Origin: Rudanella sp031411995
GTDB lineage: Bacteria > Bacteroidota > Bacteroidia > Cytophagales > Spirosomataceae
Length of the DNA: 64,000 nt
Reading direction: 5' to 3'
Assembly (NCBI GenBank): GCA_031411995.1
Contig: JANOCD010000063.1
Span: forward strand, 1 to 64,000
Numbering within the stretch: the first letter of the stretch is position 1; the number at the start of each line of letters is the position of its first letter. Both the position numbers and the translations under genes were made by a program. Below are positions 26,386 through 35,699 of the stretch, in pieces. The notes beneath the pieces were generated by a model. It was not told the origin of the DNA. It did not search any database and saw nothing but the letters and a program-made list of their open reading frames with translations.

Positions 26386-27460
26386 TTTCCAGTTTCCACT
26401 CCCCCCCAGTCTCATACCTGATTTGCCCATTTTCGGTGCGAAGTGGGCTATCAAAATTATTGTGGTACAGTTGACCCGTGCCTAACCCTTGGGGCAGGAG
26501 GTGCCGGTATTTTGCCGTGTATTGTGCAATGGCATTCAGCCCAATATTTGATTCCAGGGCTGATGTGATCCACCAGCCAATATTGAGTCGGTTGGCCAGT
26601 TCAATCCATTCGTCGGCGTGGCGAAGACCACCAATCAGCGTGGGTTTTAAGACGACGAACTGAGGTTGGATTTTTTTCAGCAGCCTGAATTTATCCACAT
26701 ATTCCATGTGGCCAATCAGTTCTTCATCAAGGGCAATCGGAACGGGCGATTGCCGACACAACTCGGCCATCATGTCGGGGTCTCCAGCTCGAATAGGTTG
26801 CTCAATGGAATGCAACTGAAAAGCCGATAAACGACTTAGCTTCTCCATTGCTTCGTCGGTAGCAAATGCGCCGTTGGCATCAACCCGAATCGTAATTTGA
26901 TCGGGCGAGAAACGTTCCCGGATCGAAGCCAGTAAATCGAGTTCCTGTTCAAAGTCGATGGCTCCTATTTTCAGTTTCAGGGTGGTGTAGCCATCGGCCA
27001 GCTTGTCTTCGATCTGGCGTTGCATGAAAGGCGGGTCACCCATCCAGACCAGGCCATTGATGGGCAAACTTCGTGCTCCGCGCACGAAATCATTATCGAC
27101 GATAATTCGTTGCCCTCCCGACAGATAATCGAGCATGGCCGTTTCAAAGCCAAACAAAATGCTGGGTAATTCCTGACCGATCAATTGATTCAGAACAATA
27201 GGAACATTCCAGGAAAACAGTTGGAGGTCGAGCTTGCTGAAATACTGGCAGAGTTCAGTGAGTTTTTGCTCAAAGTCGGGCCGGTCGTCCAAACTTAGTC
27301 CCCGAAGTGGGCCACACTCCCCCAGGCCCATAACAGCAGGATTCTCGTTATCGTAGATACGAACTATATACGAGTCTTTCTCTGTTAACACGCCCCTCGA
27401 CGTACCGGCTTCAAATCGAAATTGAAGCGTATGTTTCAGGTAGTCGGATACTAAGGCCAT
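26366..27460 (-). CDS. menC: o-Succinylbenzoate synthase (enolase superfamily)
   Basis: Dehydrates SHCHC to o-succinylbenzoate in menaquinone synthesis. The 364-residue protein has the enolase-superfamily residues in order: LKLKIGA (Lys acid/base), RVDANGAF and SIEQPI and LDEEL (metal ligands), LKPTLIGG (second Lys), then TSALESNIGL and GLGTGQLYHNNF, which favour MenC over dipeptide epimerase. The final codons (TVINEQ-stop) lie in palindromic element B, so the native C-terminus has been replaced or extended. Other men genes are not in the window. Confidence 0.85.
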   Translation of the reverse strand: MALVSDYLKHTLQFRFEAGTSRGVLTEKDSYIVRIYDNENPAVMGLGECGPLRGLSLDDRPDFEQKLTELCQYFSKLDLQLFSWNVPIVLNQLIGQELPSILFGFETAMLDYLSGGQRIIVDNDFVRGARSLPINGLVWMGDPPFMQRQIEDKLADGYTTLKLKIGAIDFEQELDLLASIRERFSPDQITIRVDANGAFATDEAMEKLSRLSAFQLHSIEQPIRAGDPDMMAELCRQSPVPIALDEELIGHMEYVDKFRLLKKIQPQFVVLKPTLIGGLRHADEWIELANRLNIGWWITSALESNIGLNAIAQYTAKYRHLLPQGLGTGQLYHNNFDSPLRTENGQIRYETGGEWKLETVINEQ

Positions 27461-27560
27461 AGATACTGTGGGGCGGTGTCAGGGGGTATTGGGAATAGGA
27501 ATTGTGGTACTTTTGAATGCGAATAAAACAAAGAAATCTCAGATTTGTAATTGTCTTTTT

Positions 27561-28634
27561 GTGTCAACGTTATTCCTGCGCCCGTTCAGTGCTTTATATG
27601 GTCAACTACTCGACTATCGTAACTGTTTGTATGATAGGGAGATAAAACCTGTTTTTAAGCCCAAACAAAAATCTATCAGTGTCGGAAATTTGACGGTTGG
27701 CGGAACCGGTAAAACACCGATGATTGAGTTTTTGGTGCAGAAGTTACTTAGTGGTACGTTGCCAGCAGAGCAATTCAACCAATTTTCAATACAAATGGCA
27801 ACCCTGAGCCGGGGATACGGCCGACGCACAACTGGTTTTCGGTTGGCCGGTTCGGCTGATACCGCCCAGACTATTGGCGACGAACCAACGCAGCTATTTC
27901 GAAAATTTGGCCGTCAACTGGTTGTTGCCGTTGCCGAACGCCGGGTGGAAGGCTTACAACAACTAGCTGAACAGTGCCCCGATGTTAATCTGGTGTTGCT
28001 TGATGACGCTTTCCAGCATCGCGCCGTAAAACCCCACCTCTCTATTTTGCTCTCCGATTATAGCCGTCCTTTCCACCGTGACCACCCTTTTCCGGAGGGT
28101 CGGCTACGCGAACGGCGGCACGGTGCCAAACGAGCCGACCTGATTGTGGTGACCAAATGCCCGGATAATCTGTTGGCTATCGAAAAACAGCGGGTTATAG
28201 ACGAAATAGCTCCCTACAAAGTTACTGAAACCCCAATCTTTTTTTCGAGTTTGTGCTACGGAATGCCCGAACCAGTTAATAATCAGTTACTTGAATTTAA
28301 TGAAAAAAAAACGGTCGTGCTGGTTTCAGGATTAGCCAACGCCGATCCGCTGGAAAACTACGTCAGCCAAACATTTTCGCTGCTTCGCCACCATCGCTTC
28401 AAGGATCACTATGCTTATACCCGTGCTGATGTGGATCGAATGATTCAGGGCTTACCAACGGGTGCCATGCTGCTCACTACCGAAAAGGACTGGGTGAAAA
28501 TTGATCCCTTGCTTCGTGCTGAGGAACGGGCCAACTTACCGTTGTATTATTTGCCTGTAGCCATGCGTTTGTTAGACGACGAAGCCGCTTTTTGGGAACA
28601 GATTGTGGGAGCGATTATTCCTAAAAATGCTTAA
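27561..28634 (+). CDS. lpxK: Tetraacyldisaccharide 4'-kinase
   Basis: Phosphorylates the 4' position of the lipid A disaccharide precursor at the inner membrane. The family N-terminus (LRPFSALYGQLLDYRNCLYD) is preceded by GTG at 27561, which I take as start (357 residues); the frame is open 31 codons further without similarity. P-loop VGNLTVGGTGKTP, then LSRGYGR, DEPTQLFRKFG, LLDDAFQHRAV and a C-terminal TEKDWVK are all LpxK hallmarks. It implies a lipid A-containing outer membrane. Confidence 0.93.
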   Translation: MSTLFLRPFSALYGQLLDYRNCLYDREIKPVFKPKQKSISVGNLTVGGTGKTPMIEFLVQKLLSGTLPAEQFNQFSIQMATLSRGYGRRTTGFRLAGSADTAQTIGDEPTQLFRKFGRQLVVAVAERRVEGLQQLAEQCPDVNLVLLDDAFQHRAVKPHLSILLSDYSRPFHRDHPFPEGRLRERRHGAKRADLIVVTKCPDNLLAIEKQRVIDEIAPYKVTETPIFFSSLCYGMPEPVNNQLLEFNEKKTVVLVSGLANADPLENYVSQTFSLLRHHRFKDHYAYTRADVDRMIQGLPTGAMLLTTEKDWVKIDPLLRAEERANLPLYYLPVAMRLLDDEAAFWEQIVGAIIPKNA

Positions 28635-28719
28635 CCTGACCACATGGACCTCAGCTTACGGCGTTTTGACTTATTTTTGCGTTATTAAATGATGGCGGGC
28701 CATTATTTCAGAATGCCCC

Positions 28720-30804
28720 TTGTCTGACCCCAATCAACTCCAGTTTCCATTGACCACGTTCTCATTTTTCGCCCGACTCGTTTTCCTGATCAGTATTTGT
28801 CTCAGTGCGGCCATGTTCAATCAGGCAGTGCTGGCACAGGGATTTCCGGGTTCAACTTTGCCGGGCCGAGCGGGGGGCTTTGGGGGGCAAACCGGGGGGC
28901 GGCCCGGTGCGAGTGGGTCCTCTTCGACGGGGCGGGGGGCTATCGACGACTCCACAAAGGTGATTTATGGTCCCCGCACAACGCGCTACTATCTGGAAGC
29001 CGATGTGTTGAACAACCGCAAAACCCTGTTCACAACCGATACACTGCTGGATGGTGTTCACCTGTATAATTTCGTGCAGCGCAACGGTAATCTCTACCAG
29101 GATTTAGGAAACCTCGGCACGGCATTGCGTCCCGTTTTTTACCAGGAACCCACCCAAATTGGCGCACAAACGGGCTATTCGGTGTTTTTGCCCTATGCGT
29201 ACCAACAAAGTCAGATCAAGTACTACGATACTAAATCGCCGTTTACGCGGATGTATTTTGTGCTGGGCGGCCGAAATCAGAACGTGTTGAATTTCGATTT
29301 CAGTCAGAATATTAACCCCCGTTTTAATATTGGTTTCAATGCGCAGCGTATTACTTCCCGCAAACAATTTGGTGCACAAACGCTAACGGCCAGTTCCAAC
29401 GACATTTTTTTAGCGCAAAGCTGGGCCTTTGTGGGCCATATGAATTACCGCACCAAAGATGAAAAATATACGCTGCTCGCCCACTTCAATCACCTTAGTC
29501 ACGATACACCCGAACAGGGCGGGGTGTTACCGAACCCTCGCGCTGATGGAACGCTGGATCAGTTCTATTATGAAGGCAACCCCTATTTGGGCCGCGCTGA
29601 CGGCAAAGAACTGCGCAATATGTGGCACCTCTATCATCAATATAAACTGGCCGAGGGTTTTCAACTCTTTCACCGGCTCGATTACCTGCGGCAGATCAAC
29701 AGTTTCAACGACTATCAGCTGCAAACTGACTCGACCCTGACCCGGTCTTATCCGAAGATTGACCCGTCGCAATACCCGGATGCCACCCGAAAAGCCGAAC
29801 TTGATAGCTCGGCTACGTTTCAGGATAATCGCTACCGTCTGCTCGAAAATCAGTTTGGTATAAAAGGAGATTTCAAAGGGTTTAACTACCGGGCCTACCT
29901 CCGGAGTCGGGTATACAGCCAGCAGGGACGCTACAATCGGCTGCCCAGCAAGTTAGATTCAACCTCTTTCTGGGGCACGTATAACAATCCGAGACTGAAG
30001 CAGGAAACGTTTTTGGGCCTTTGGCTGGGCTATTATTTCCCCGACAGCCTGACCCGGCTTACGGCAGAGGGAGAATACCTCGTTGGCCGCGACCTTCGGC
30101 TTGAAGGTCAACTGGAGACCCGCTTTGCCACGGTGGGTTACCGAAGCGTTTTTGCGTCGCCAACCCTGCTGCAACAGCGATTTGAGAGCAACAACTATAG
30201 CTGGTCGAACAATTTTGGGTTGCGCGGCACACAACACGCCTATGGCACACTGAATTTGCGATACAAAACGGTGCAGATTCAACCCGGCTTAGACTATTTC
30301 CTGTTGAATAACTACGTGTATTTCGATGAGGATGCTCTGCCCCGGCAGTTGAGCAGTGCATTCAGCATGGTGAGGGTTGGGTTGGGGGCCTCGGCGGGCA
30401 AAGGCCGCTGGAAAGCACAGACACAAGGCTATTATACGCTTATTTCCCGCAGCGACATTATGCGGGCACCCAAGCTGTTTCTGAATGCCCGGGCCACGTA
30501 TGATTTCATTTTCAAAAAAGTCCTGTTTATCCAGACAGGGGTCGAACTGCACTACAAGTCGGCCTATTTTGCCGATGCCTATATGCCGCTCACCCAACAG
30601 TTTCACCTCCAGAACAAACAACAGGTCGAAGGGTATGTAATGGCCGATGTGTTCGCCAATTTCCGAATCAACCGGACTCGTTTATTCGTAAAAATGGCTC
30701 ACGTCAATCAGGGTGTGTTTGCCCCTGGCTATTACGTTTCGCCCAATTATCTGGCCATGCGCCGGAGTTTCGGCTTTGGGGTCGACTGGTATTTGTTTGA
30801 TTAA
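28720..30804 (+). CDS. Putative outer-membrane porin (porin_10 type)
   Basis: A 694-residue protein starting at TTG 28720. The signal peptide FFARLVFLISICLSAAMFNQ...LAQG must be included, which rules out the ATG at 28813. A short Gly-rich segment (GRAGGFGGQTGGRPGASGSS) precedes DDSTKVIYGPRTTRYYLEAD and LYNFVQRNGNLYQDLGNLGT, typical of the Bacteroidota putative-porin family. The rest is a long barrel of aromatic-rich strands. It is transcribed alone. The substrate is unknown. Confidence 0.8.
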   Translation: MSDPNQLQFPLTTFSFFARLVFLISICLSAAMFNQAVLAQGFPGSTLPGRAGGFGGQTGGRPGASGSSSTGRGAIDDSTKVIYGPRTTRYYLEADVLNNRKTLFTTDTLLDGVHLYNFVQRNGNLYQDLGNLGTALRPVFYQEPTQIGAQTGYSVFLPYAYQQSQIKYYDTKSPFTRMYFVLGGRNQNVLNFDFSQNINPRFNIGFNAQRITSRKQFGAQTLTASSNDIFLAQSWAFVGHMNYRTKDEKYTLLAHFNHLSHDTPEQGGVLPNPRADGTLDQFYYEGNPYLGRADGKELRNMWHLYHQYKLAEGFQLFHRLDYLRQINSFNDYQLQTDSTLTRSYPKIDPSQYPDATRKAELDSSATFQDNRYRLLENQFGIKGDFKGFNYRAYLRSRVYSQQGRYNRLPSKLDSTSFWGTYNNPRLKQETFLGLWLGYYFPDSLTRLTAEGEYLVGRDLRLEGQLETRFATVGYRSVFASPTLLQQRFESNNYSWSNNFGLRGTQHAYGTLNLRYKTVQIQPGLDYFLLNNYVYFDEDALPRQLSSAFSMVRVGLGASAGKGRWKAQTQGYYTLISRSDIMRAPKLFLNARATYDFIFKKVLFIQTGVELHYKSAYFADAYMPLTQQFHLQNKQQVEGYVMADVFANFRINRTRLFVKMAHVNQGVFAPGYYVSPNYLAMRRSFGFGVDWYLFD

Positions 30805-30980
30805 CGGTTGTTTCATGTTTTCCCTTTAACTGGGACTCTCCACTGACCCGCTTTGGGCCAGCATCGCCGAAATGAACATCGGAATGGTGGAAACGCGGGA
30901 GAGACCGAATGCATCAAGGACCGCTTGCTTGGCCCGTTGAAATTATTGACCTTTGGAATATGTTAGGCTGAGAAGGATAA
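30805..30980. other. Intergenic stretch carrying a candidate toxin-antitoxin promoter
   Basis: Between the porin and the small gene at 30981. The only signal is TTG (30925-30927), 20 nt, then GACCTTTG (30948-30955), one base from the Bacteroidota -7 consensus TAnnTTTG and 25 nt before the next start codon. The remaining sequence shows no gene. Confidence 0.45.
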
Positions 30981-31316
30981 ATGAACACGACTATGGCAGC
31001 GGATAATCACAATTCATGGGTCGAGTATGATGTCGCTATTGCAGTGATTGGCAAGATGATCGCTGAATACAACCAAAAGCGGAATCGCTTGCTGGATGAG
31101 TATGACTGGCATGGTTTTGATGAGAAGGATGAAGAGGTTCAATCTAATGAAGATTATAGCCAACTGACAAGCCGAATATTGGAGTTACGTAACGAAATTG
31201 ACATGATCTATAAGGGACAGAATCTGGAGACTTTGCTGGCAAAAATAAAGGACGAGTATGTACCTTTTTTGAGAGAGAAATATGGCGTTTCGCAAGCATA
31301 TGCTGTTATAAAATAG
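30981..31316 (+). CDS. Small acidic protein, candidate antitoxin of the zeta-like gene
   Basis: A 111-residue acidic, mostly helical protein (VEYDVAIAVIGKMIAEYNQK, LTSRILELRNEIDMIY) ending 25 nt before a zeta-toxin-like ATPase gene. Size, charge, order and spacing fit an antitoxin preceding its toxin, but I see no clear similarity to the epsilon antitoxin family. ATG at 30981 is used; MAADNHN four codons later is an alternative. Function is inferred from position only. Confidence 0.55.
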   Translation: MNTTMAADNHNSWVEYDVAIAVIGKMIAEYNQKRNRLLDEYDWHGFDEKDEEVQSNEDYSQLTSRILELRNEIDMIYKGQNLETLLAKIKDEYVPFLREKYGVSQAYAVIK

Positions 31317-31341
31317 AAAATATTGATTTAATACAGACAAA

Positions 31342-31977
31342 GTGAATCTACCCGGAAATCGACCCTTAACCGGGGTTGTGTCACATGAATTGGAAAGAGT
31401 AAAACGTCTCCTTTCACAAGACTTAAAGACAAAAAGAAAAGCAGAGGGGCAGCCTAATGCCATACTATTAGGTGGACAACCTGCTTCGGGAAAAACTAAA
31501 CTGATAGCGTCCCTTACAGCTAATTCAAGGACTGATTTTGTAGTTATCAATGGTGATGAGTATAGAGAGTATCACCCAAGCTACAAGCAAATCCAGGCCT
31601 ATTATGGGCAGGAAGCTCCGAATATGACGCAGGAGTTTTCTAACACGCTGGTTGAATTTATGAAAGCTGAATGCCTTCGGCGCAAGTTGAGTTTTATCAT
31701 CGAAGGCACTATGAGAATGTATAATGTAATCGAATCAACGGCTAAGCAGGCTCGCGACAATGGTCTTAGTTCAACTGGCTCACTCGTCCACAAAGGAGAC
31801 GAATATAGATTTTGGAACACTGTTCAAGCAAACTCGTCAGCCGCAGCTATTGTCCGCATCCTACGGCCAAAAATGGCAAATACTCCACAGGCAAGCCTTA
31901 AGCCGGAACGAAACCAGTACCGACTATTTACGATGTATTACCGATTTCTGCACGCAGTATGCTTAAATCGTGTTTAA
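31342..31977 (+). CDS. Zeta-toxin-family kinase, possibly C-terminally damaged
   Basis: A 211-residue protein with GTG start. Residues ~40-140 carry the zeta-toxin pattern: Walker A LLGGQPASGKT, VVINGDEYREYHP (the substrate-binding Asp-Glu-x-Arg-x-x-His-Pro region) and FIIEGTMRMYNV. Zeta toxins phosphorylate UDP-N-acetylglucosamine or related nucleotides and are held by an upstream antitoxin. From about residue 155 (GSLVHKGDEYRFWNTVQ) the sequence no longer looks like the family, where a GTLxRYE-type segment is expected; another frame contains NIDFGTLFKQTRQ at the same place. A frameshift may have altered the end. Confidence 0.7.
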   Translation: MNLPGNRPLTGVVSHELERVKRLLSQDLKTKRKAEGQPNAILLGGQPASGKTKLIASLTANSRTDFVVINGDEYREYHPSYKQIQAYYGQEAPNMTQEFSNTLVEFMKAECLRRKLSFIIEGTMRMYNVIESTAKQARDNGLSSTGSLVHKGDEYRFWNTVQANSSAAAIVRILRPKMANTPQASLKPERNQYRLFTMYYRFLHAVCLNRV

Positions 31978-32014
31978 CGAATAGGGTCTGTACCAGCAGA
32001 ACTCCTCTTGTCCC

Positions 32015-34975
32015 GTGACGTTTCTTCAACAAACAGCCCGAAAAGTTTTTGACAGCCATCCAAACGGTTTCGACCACGTTTGGGTGATTTTGCCTACACG
32101 CCGGGCCGTTGCGGTGTTTCTGGACGAACTGGGCAAATTGTCGGACAAACCGTTCTTGGCCCCCCACGCAACTGCCATCGACGATTTTGTGACCGAGGCC
32201 GCCGGGTTGCAGTTGATCGATCAGGTGGGCTTGCTGTTTGAACTGTTCGAGGTGTTTCGGGTGATTGACCCGGAGGTTGAGTTTGAGCAGTTTATCGGCT
32301 GGGCCTCAGTGCTGTTAACCGATTTCGACCGTATCGACCAGCACATGGTGAAGCCTGATTATCTGTTCGAGTACCTCACCGAAGCTAAAGCCCTCGAACG
32401 CTGGCAACTCGATTTGCCGCCCGGTGCCGATGCCCTGCATACGACCGCTGGCACCTCGCGCTATTTCCGGCTGTTTGAAAACCTCAATGCGGCCTACCAT
32501 GCTCTCCATGAACGCCTGATTGCCCAGGAACTCGCCTATCGGGGCATGGCCTACCGCCAATTGGCCGAGCAGGTAGTGGAGCGCGTTCGCGACAATCCCA
32601 ACTACGAGATGATCTATTTTGTAGGATTCAACGCCCTCAGTCGGGCCGAATCCGACATTATGGAAACCCTGCTGAAAGGTAAAAAAGCCCGGATGATCTG
32701 GGATGTTGACCGCTACTACCTCGACGATAAGAAGCAGGAAGCTGGATTGTTCCTCCGGCGTTACCTCGAAAGCGGCTGGTTTTTTACCAAAGAAAACCAC
32801 GAACAAATTGGTCAAACCCTGACCGATCTGCCCAAACACATCCGCATTGTGGGGGTTCCCAACGCCAGTATGCAAACCAAAGTGGCGGGGCAAATTTATA
32901 AACAATGGCGGAGTGAGGAGGTAGGAGATAAGAGTGAGGGGTTTGGGAAAACCGCTATTGTCCTGGCTGATGAGTCGATGCTGGTGCCGATGTTATATGC
33001 GCTGGATGAGTCGGTGACGGATTTGAACGTGACAATGGGTCTCTCGTTGCGGAACTCGCTGCTCTTCACGCTCATCGACACGCTGTTCGAGATGCAACGG
33101 ACGGTGCATGAATTTCGGACGAAGGATGGCCGGGACCTCCGCATTCCCAAGTTTCACTATCGGCACGTGGTGAAGGTATTAAACCACCCGTTTGTGCAAC
33201 ACTACGCCCGGATTCGCAATTTACAGGCGGTGGTGGATGCGCCGGGGGGTAAGGCGGGGCAGTTAGAAATTGGGGCGCAAACCCGCCCGTTGCTGGTGCA
33301 TATCCAGGAGTTGATTCTGAGTCGCCAATGGGTTTATTTGTCGGAGCGAGACCTGCGCGAACTGGGCCAAAACGATCCGCTGCTCAAGACCCTGTTTTTG
33401 CGTTGGCCCACCGAGCAACCCACCGAAATCATTGGAACACTTTACCGCCTGATCGACTTGTTGCGCTACGTGTATCGTGACACCCAGGATGCCGTTGAGA
33501 TCGAGTACCTGTATGTGTTCTACACGCTTTTGCAACAACTCGAAACCACTCTCGAACGGCAGTCTCAAACAGCCGGGGTGCCGGTCACGCTCCGCAGTTT
33601 GCGGCAGTTTCTGTACGAACTCGTTCGGCAAACCAGCATCCCGTTCACCAGCGAGGGCAACAGCAATTTGCAGGTGATGGGAATGCTCGAAACCCGTGCG
33701 CTCGATTTTGAGCGCGTCATTGTAGTATCCGTAAATGAGGGGATGCTTCCCCAAACCCGGCGACTTAACTCGTTGATTCCCTTTGATATAAGTACCGAAC
33801 TAAAGTTGCCCACCTACCGTGAACAGGAGGCCGTGATGGCCTATCACTTCTACCGGCTGCTGCAACGAGCCAAAGAAGTGGTGCTGATTCATACAACCTC
33901 GCCCGATGCCTACGGGAACGGGAAAGGCGAACCCAGCCGGTTTATTCGCCAGATCGAGCATGAATTGGTGCCAGCCAGCAAGGGAGCCATCACGATTTCA
34001 AAACCATTGGTTCGGTTTGGGAAAGAGAAAGTCCGCGATGCCGTGCCACAGGGTTGGGAGGTGGCGAAATCGCCCGAAGTAATGGCCAAACTGAAGAGCC
34101 TGCTCTCCACGCGGGGGCTGTATCCAACGGCCCTGAATCAGTTTATCGACTGTTCGCTGAGTTTTTATTTCAGCCGGGTGGCGGGCATTGCCGAAGAAGA
34201 CGAAGTGGAGGAGAAAATGGGTGCCGCCGAGTTTGGCGATTGGCTCCACAAAACCCTCGAAAACTTAGACACCAAATACCGAATAGGTGGCCATACGGTC
34301 ACGCTCGACATGGTGCAGGCCGAACTAGAATCCACCTTTAAAGAAGTAATGAAAGGCCGGGTGATGGAGTCGGGAATCAACCTGCTGCTCTACGATGTGG
34401 CCCAGCGACTGATGCTCGATTTTCAGGAACGGCAAGCCAAACTCACTGACTTACAGGTAATCAGTACCGAAGAACGCTACGGCACCCGACTCGACGTGAC
34501 CCTCGACGGGGGCGAGGTGGTTCGGGTGAACATCGGCGGTAAAATTGACCGGGTGGAGCGGCTCGGCCAAACCATCCGCATCATCGACTACAAAACCGGC
34601 AAAGTAGAACTGCCCAGCCAAAGCAGCGACATGGTGGCCCGTTTGCCCCTCGAAACCGGATCGAAATGGGGCAAAGCCCGGCAGTTGTGGCTCTACAAAT
34701 ACCTGTTTCTGAAAGATAGTAAAGGATATAATCCCCAGAATCTGCCCGTTACGGCGGGCTTCTACTCCTTTCGTGATATCGAGGGCGGTCTGAAAGCCAA
34801 CACCGTCCATTTCCACGGTCCCGACGAAACCCCCGCCGAATTCATCGAAGCCTCCGAAGAAATGCTTCGGGTCATGCTCCGTCGTTTGCTCGACCCCACC
34901 GAGTCGTTCCGCAAAACCGACAAACTCGAAACCTGCGCTTTTTGTGATTTTAAACGTATCTGTGGGCGGGAATAG
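32015..34975 (+). CDS. AddB-like PD-(D/E)XK nuclease/helicase-fold protein
   Basis: A 986-residue recombination-repair protein of the AddB/RexB-like family, starting at GTG 32015. The N-terminal half is a degenerate UvrD-like helicase fold (VWVILPTRRAVAVFLDELG, LGLQ.MGMLETRALDFE region near 33680). The C-terminal nuclease has GGKIDRVERLGQTIRIIDYK with the PD-(D/E)XK Asp and Lys. Four cysteines of an AddB-type iron-sulphur cluster are present: one in NQFIDCSLSFYF and three in ETCAFCDFKRICGRE at the very end. The partner helicase AddA is not adjacent in this window. Confidence 0.85.
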   Translation: MTFLQQTARKVFDSHPNGFDHVWVILPTRRAVAVFLDELGKLSDKPFLAPHATAIDDFVTEAAGLQLIDQVGLLFELFEVFRVIDPEVEFEQFIGWASVLLTDFDRIDQHMVKPDYLFEYLTEAKALERWQLDLPPGADALHTTAGTSRYFRLFENLNAAYHALHERLIAQELAYRGMAYRQLAEQVVERVRDNPNYEMIYFVGFNALSRAESDIMETLLKGKKARMIWDVDRYYLDDKKQEAGLFLRRYLESGWFFTKENHEQIGQTLTDLPKHIRIVGVPNASMQTKVAGQIYKQWRSEEVGDKSEGFGKTAIVLADESMLVPMLYALDESVTDLNVTMGLSLRNSLLFTLIDTLFEMQRTVHEFRTKDGRDLRIPKFHYRHVVKVLNHPFVQHYARIRNLQAVVDAPGGKAGQLEIGAQTRPLLVHIQELILSRQWVYLSERDLRELGQNDPLLKTLFLRWPTEQPTEIIGTLYRLIDLLRYVYRDTQDAVEIEYLYVFYTLLQQLETTLERQSQTAGVPVTLRSLRQFLYELVRQTSIPFTSEGNSNLQVMGMLETRALDFERVIVVSVNEGMLPQTRRLNSLIPFDISTELKLPTYREQEAVMAYHFYRLLQRAKEVVLIHTTSPDAYGNGKGEPSRFIRQIEHELVPASKGAITISKPLVRFGKEKVRDAVPQGWEVAKSPEVMAKLKSLLSTRGLYPTALNQFIDCSLSFYFSRVAGIAEEDEVEEKMGAAEFGDWLHKTLENLDTKYRIGGHTVTLDMVQAELESTFKEVMKGRVMESGINLLLYDVAQRLMLDFQERQAKLTDLQVISTEERYGTRLDVTLDGGEVVRVNIGGKIDRVERLGQTIRIIDYKTGKVELPSQSSDMVARLPLETGSKWGKARQLWLYKYLFLKDSKGYNPQNLPVTAGFYSFRDIEGGLKANTVHFHGPDETPAEFIEASEEMLRVMLRRLLDPTESFRKTDKLETCAFCDFKRICGRE

Positions 34976-35016
34976 GGGGGAGAATATATCCTTCACAGAC
35001 TGCCTTGAATTATCTT

Positions 35017-35508
35017 TTAGCGTCGTTTTACCCAAAAAGGATTCAAATACTCATTAAACTCTGCAACCACTGTCTCAAAATAGTGGGCATCAACAAAGCC
35101 TGACTGGAACTGTCCTGCAACTAAACCTTCGTAGGTGTAAAAAGAAGTAGCAGCTAATTCCCACAAGAAGATATACTTGTCATTATGGTACAAATGATAG
35201 TTAATTAAATCGTCAAAATTGGTTCCAATGAAGCCATAAAAGTCCTGGCTGAAACTTGGATCAGAATTATTCTTTAAAATCTCAAATAGCTCATAAGCAC
35301 TTAATTCATTGAACTGAGAATCCCACAATGAGTCTCGTACTTGTATAACTCCTTGTAAAGCGTCTAAAAATGGATAGACAACAGCGTCATCTTCATAGGT
35401 TCCAAATTGTTTGCCTCCAATCCATAAGCAACAGTGTCCCATTACTAACCGAGCAGGACTGGTAAGCTGCAACTCAATGGCGAAAACCTCTCTTTGACCA
35501 AATAACAT
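35017..35508 (-). CDS. Small cytoplasmic protein, possibly Imm42-like immunity protein
   Basis: A 163-residue protein without signal peptide. MLFGQREVFAIELQL and VMGHCCLWIGGKQFGTYED resemble the start of Imm42-type immunity proteins as I remember them, but the match is partial. The rest is rich in Phe, Tyr, Leu and acidic residues, as immunity proteins often are. Lower GC than its neighbours suggests recent arrival. No toxin gene is adjacent; next to it are a 55-residue basic ORF and a broken gene. Confidence 0.45.
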   Translation of the reverse strand: MLFGQREVFAIELQLTSPARLVMGHCCLWIGGKQFGTYEDDAVVYPFLDALQGVIQVRDSLWDSQFNELSAYELFEILKNNSDPSFSQDFYGFIGTNFDDLINYHLYHNDKYIFLWELAATSFYTYEGLVAGQFQSGFVDAHYFETVVAEFNEYLNPFWVKRR

Positions 35509-35531
35509 ACTCCTTTAAGCCTAACTGTTTC

Positions 35532-35699
35532 TCAAAATAAACGTTTGCTGCTTTGCTGAGTTGATAAACGAGTAAGCTTTTTAGTACGAATAGCTTTTCG
35601 ACGTTGAATGTACGCGCTAATCTTCTGGTGTTCTTCAGGTGTCAACTCGCGGCCATTCACTGTAAAATCAACGTCTTGAGGTTCTCGAATGATTTTCAT
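35532..35699 (-). CDS. 55-residue basic small protein
   Basis: A short frame from ATG at 35699: MKIIREPQDVDFTVNGRELT, then PEEHQKISAYIQRRKAIRTK and a Lys/Arg/Ser-rich end. Its ATG overlaps the stop of the upstream gene by 4 nt (ATGA), a strong sign of real translation coupled to that gene. I do not recognise a domain; the acidic N-terminus and basic C-terminal helix are all that can be said. The upstream partner is interrupted by a stop codon. Confidence 0.65.
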   Translation of the reverse strand: MKIIREPQDVDFTVNGRELTPEEHQKISAYIQRRKAIRTKKLTRLSTQQSSKRLF

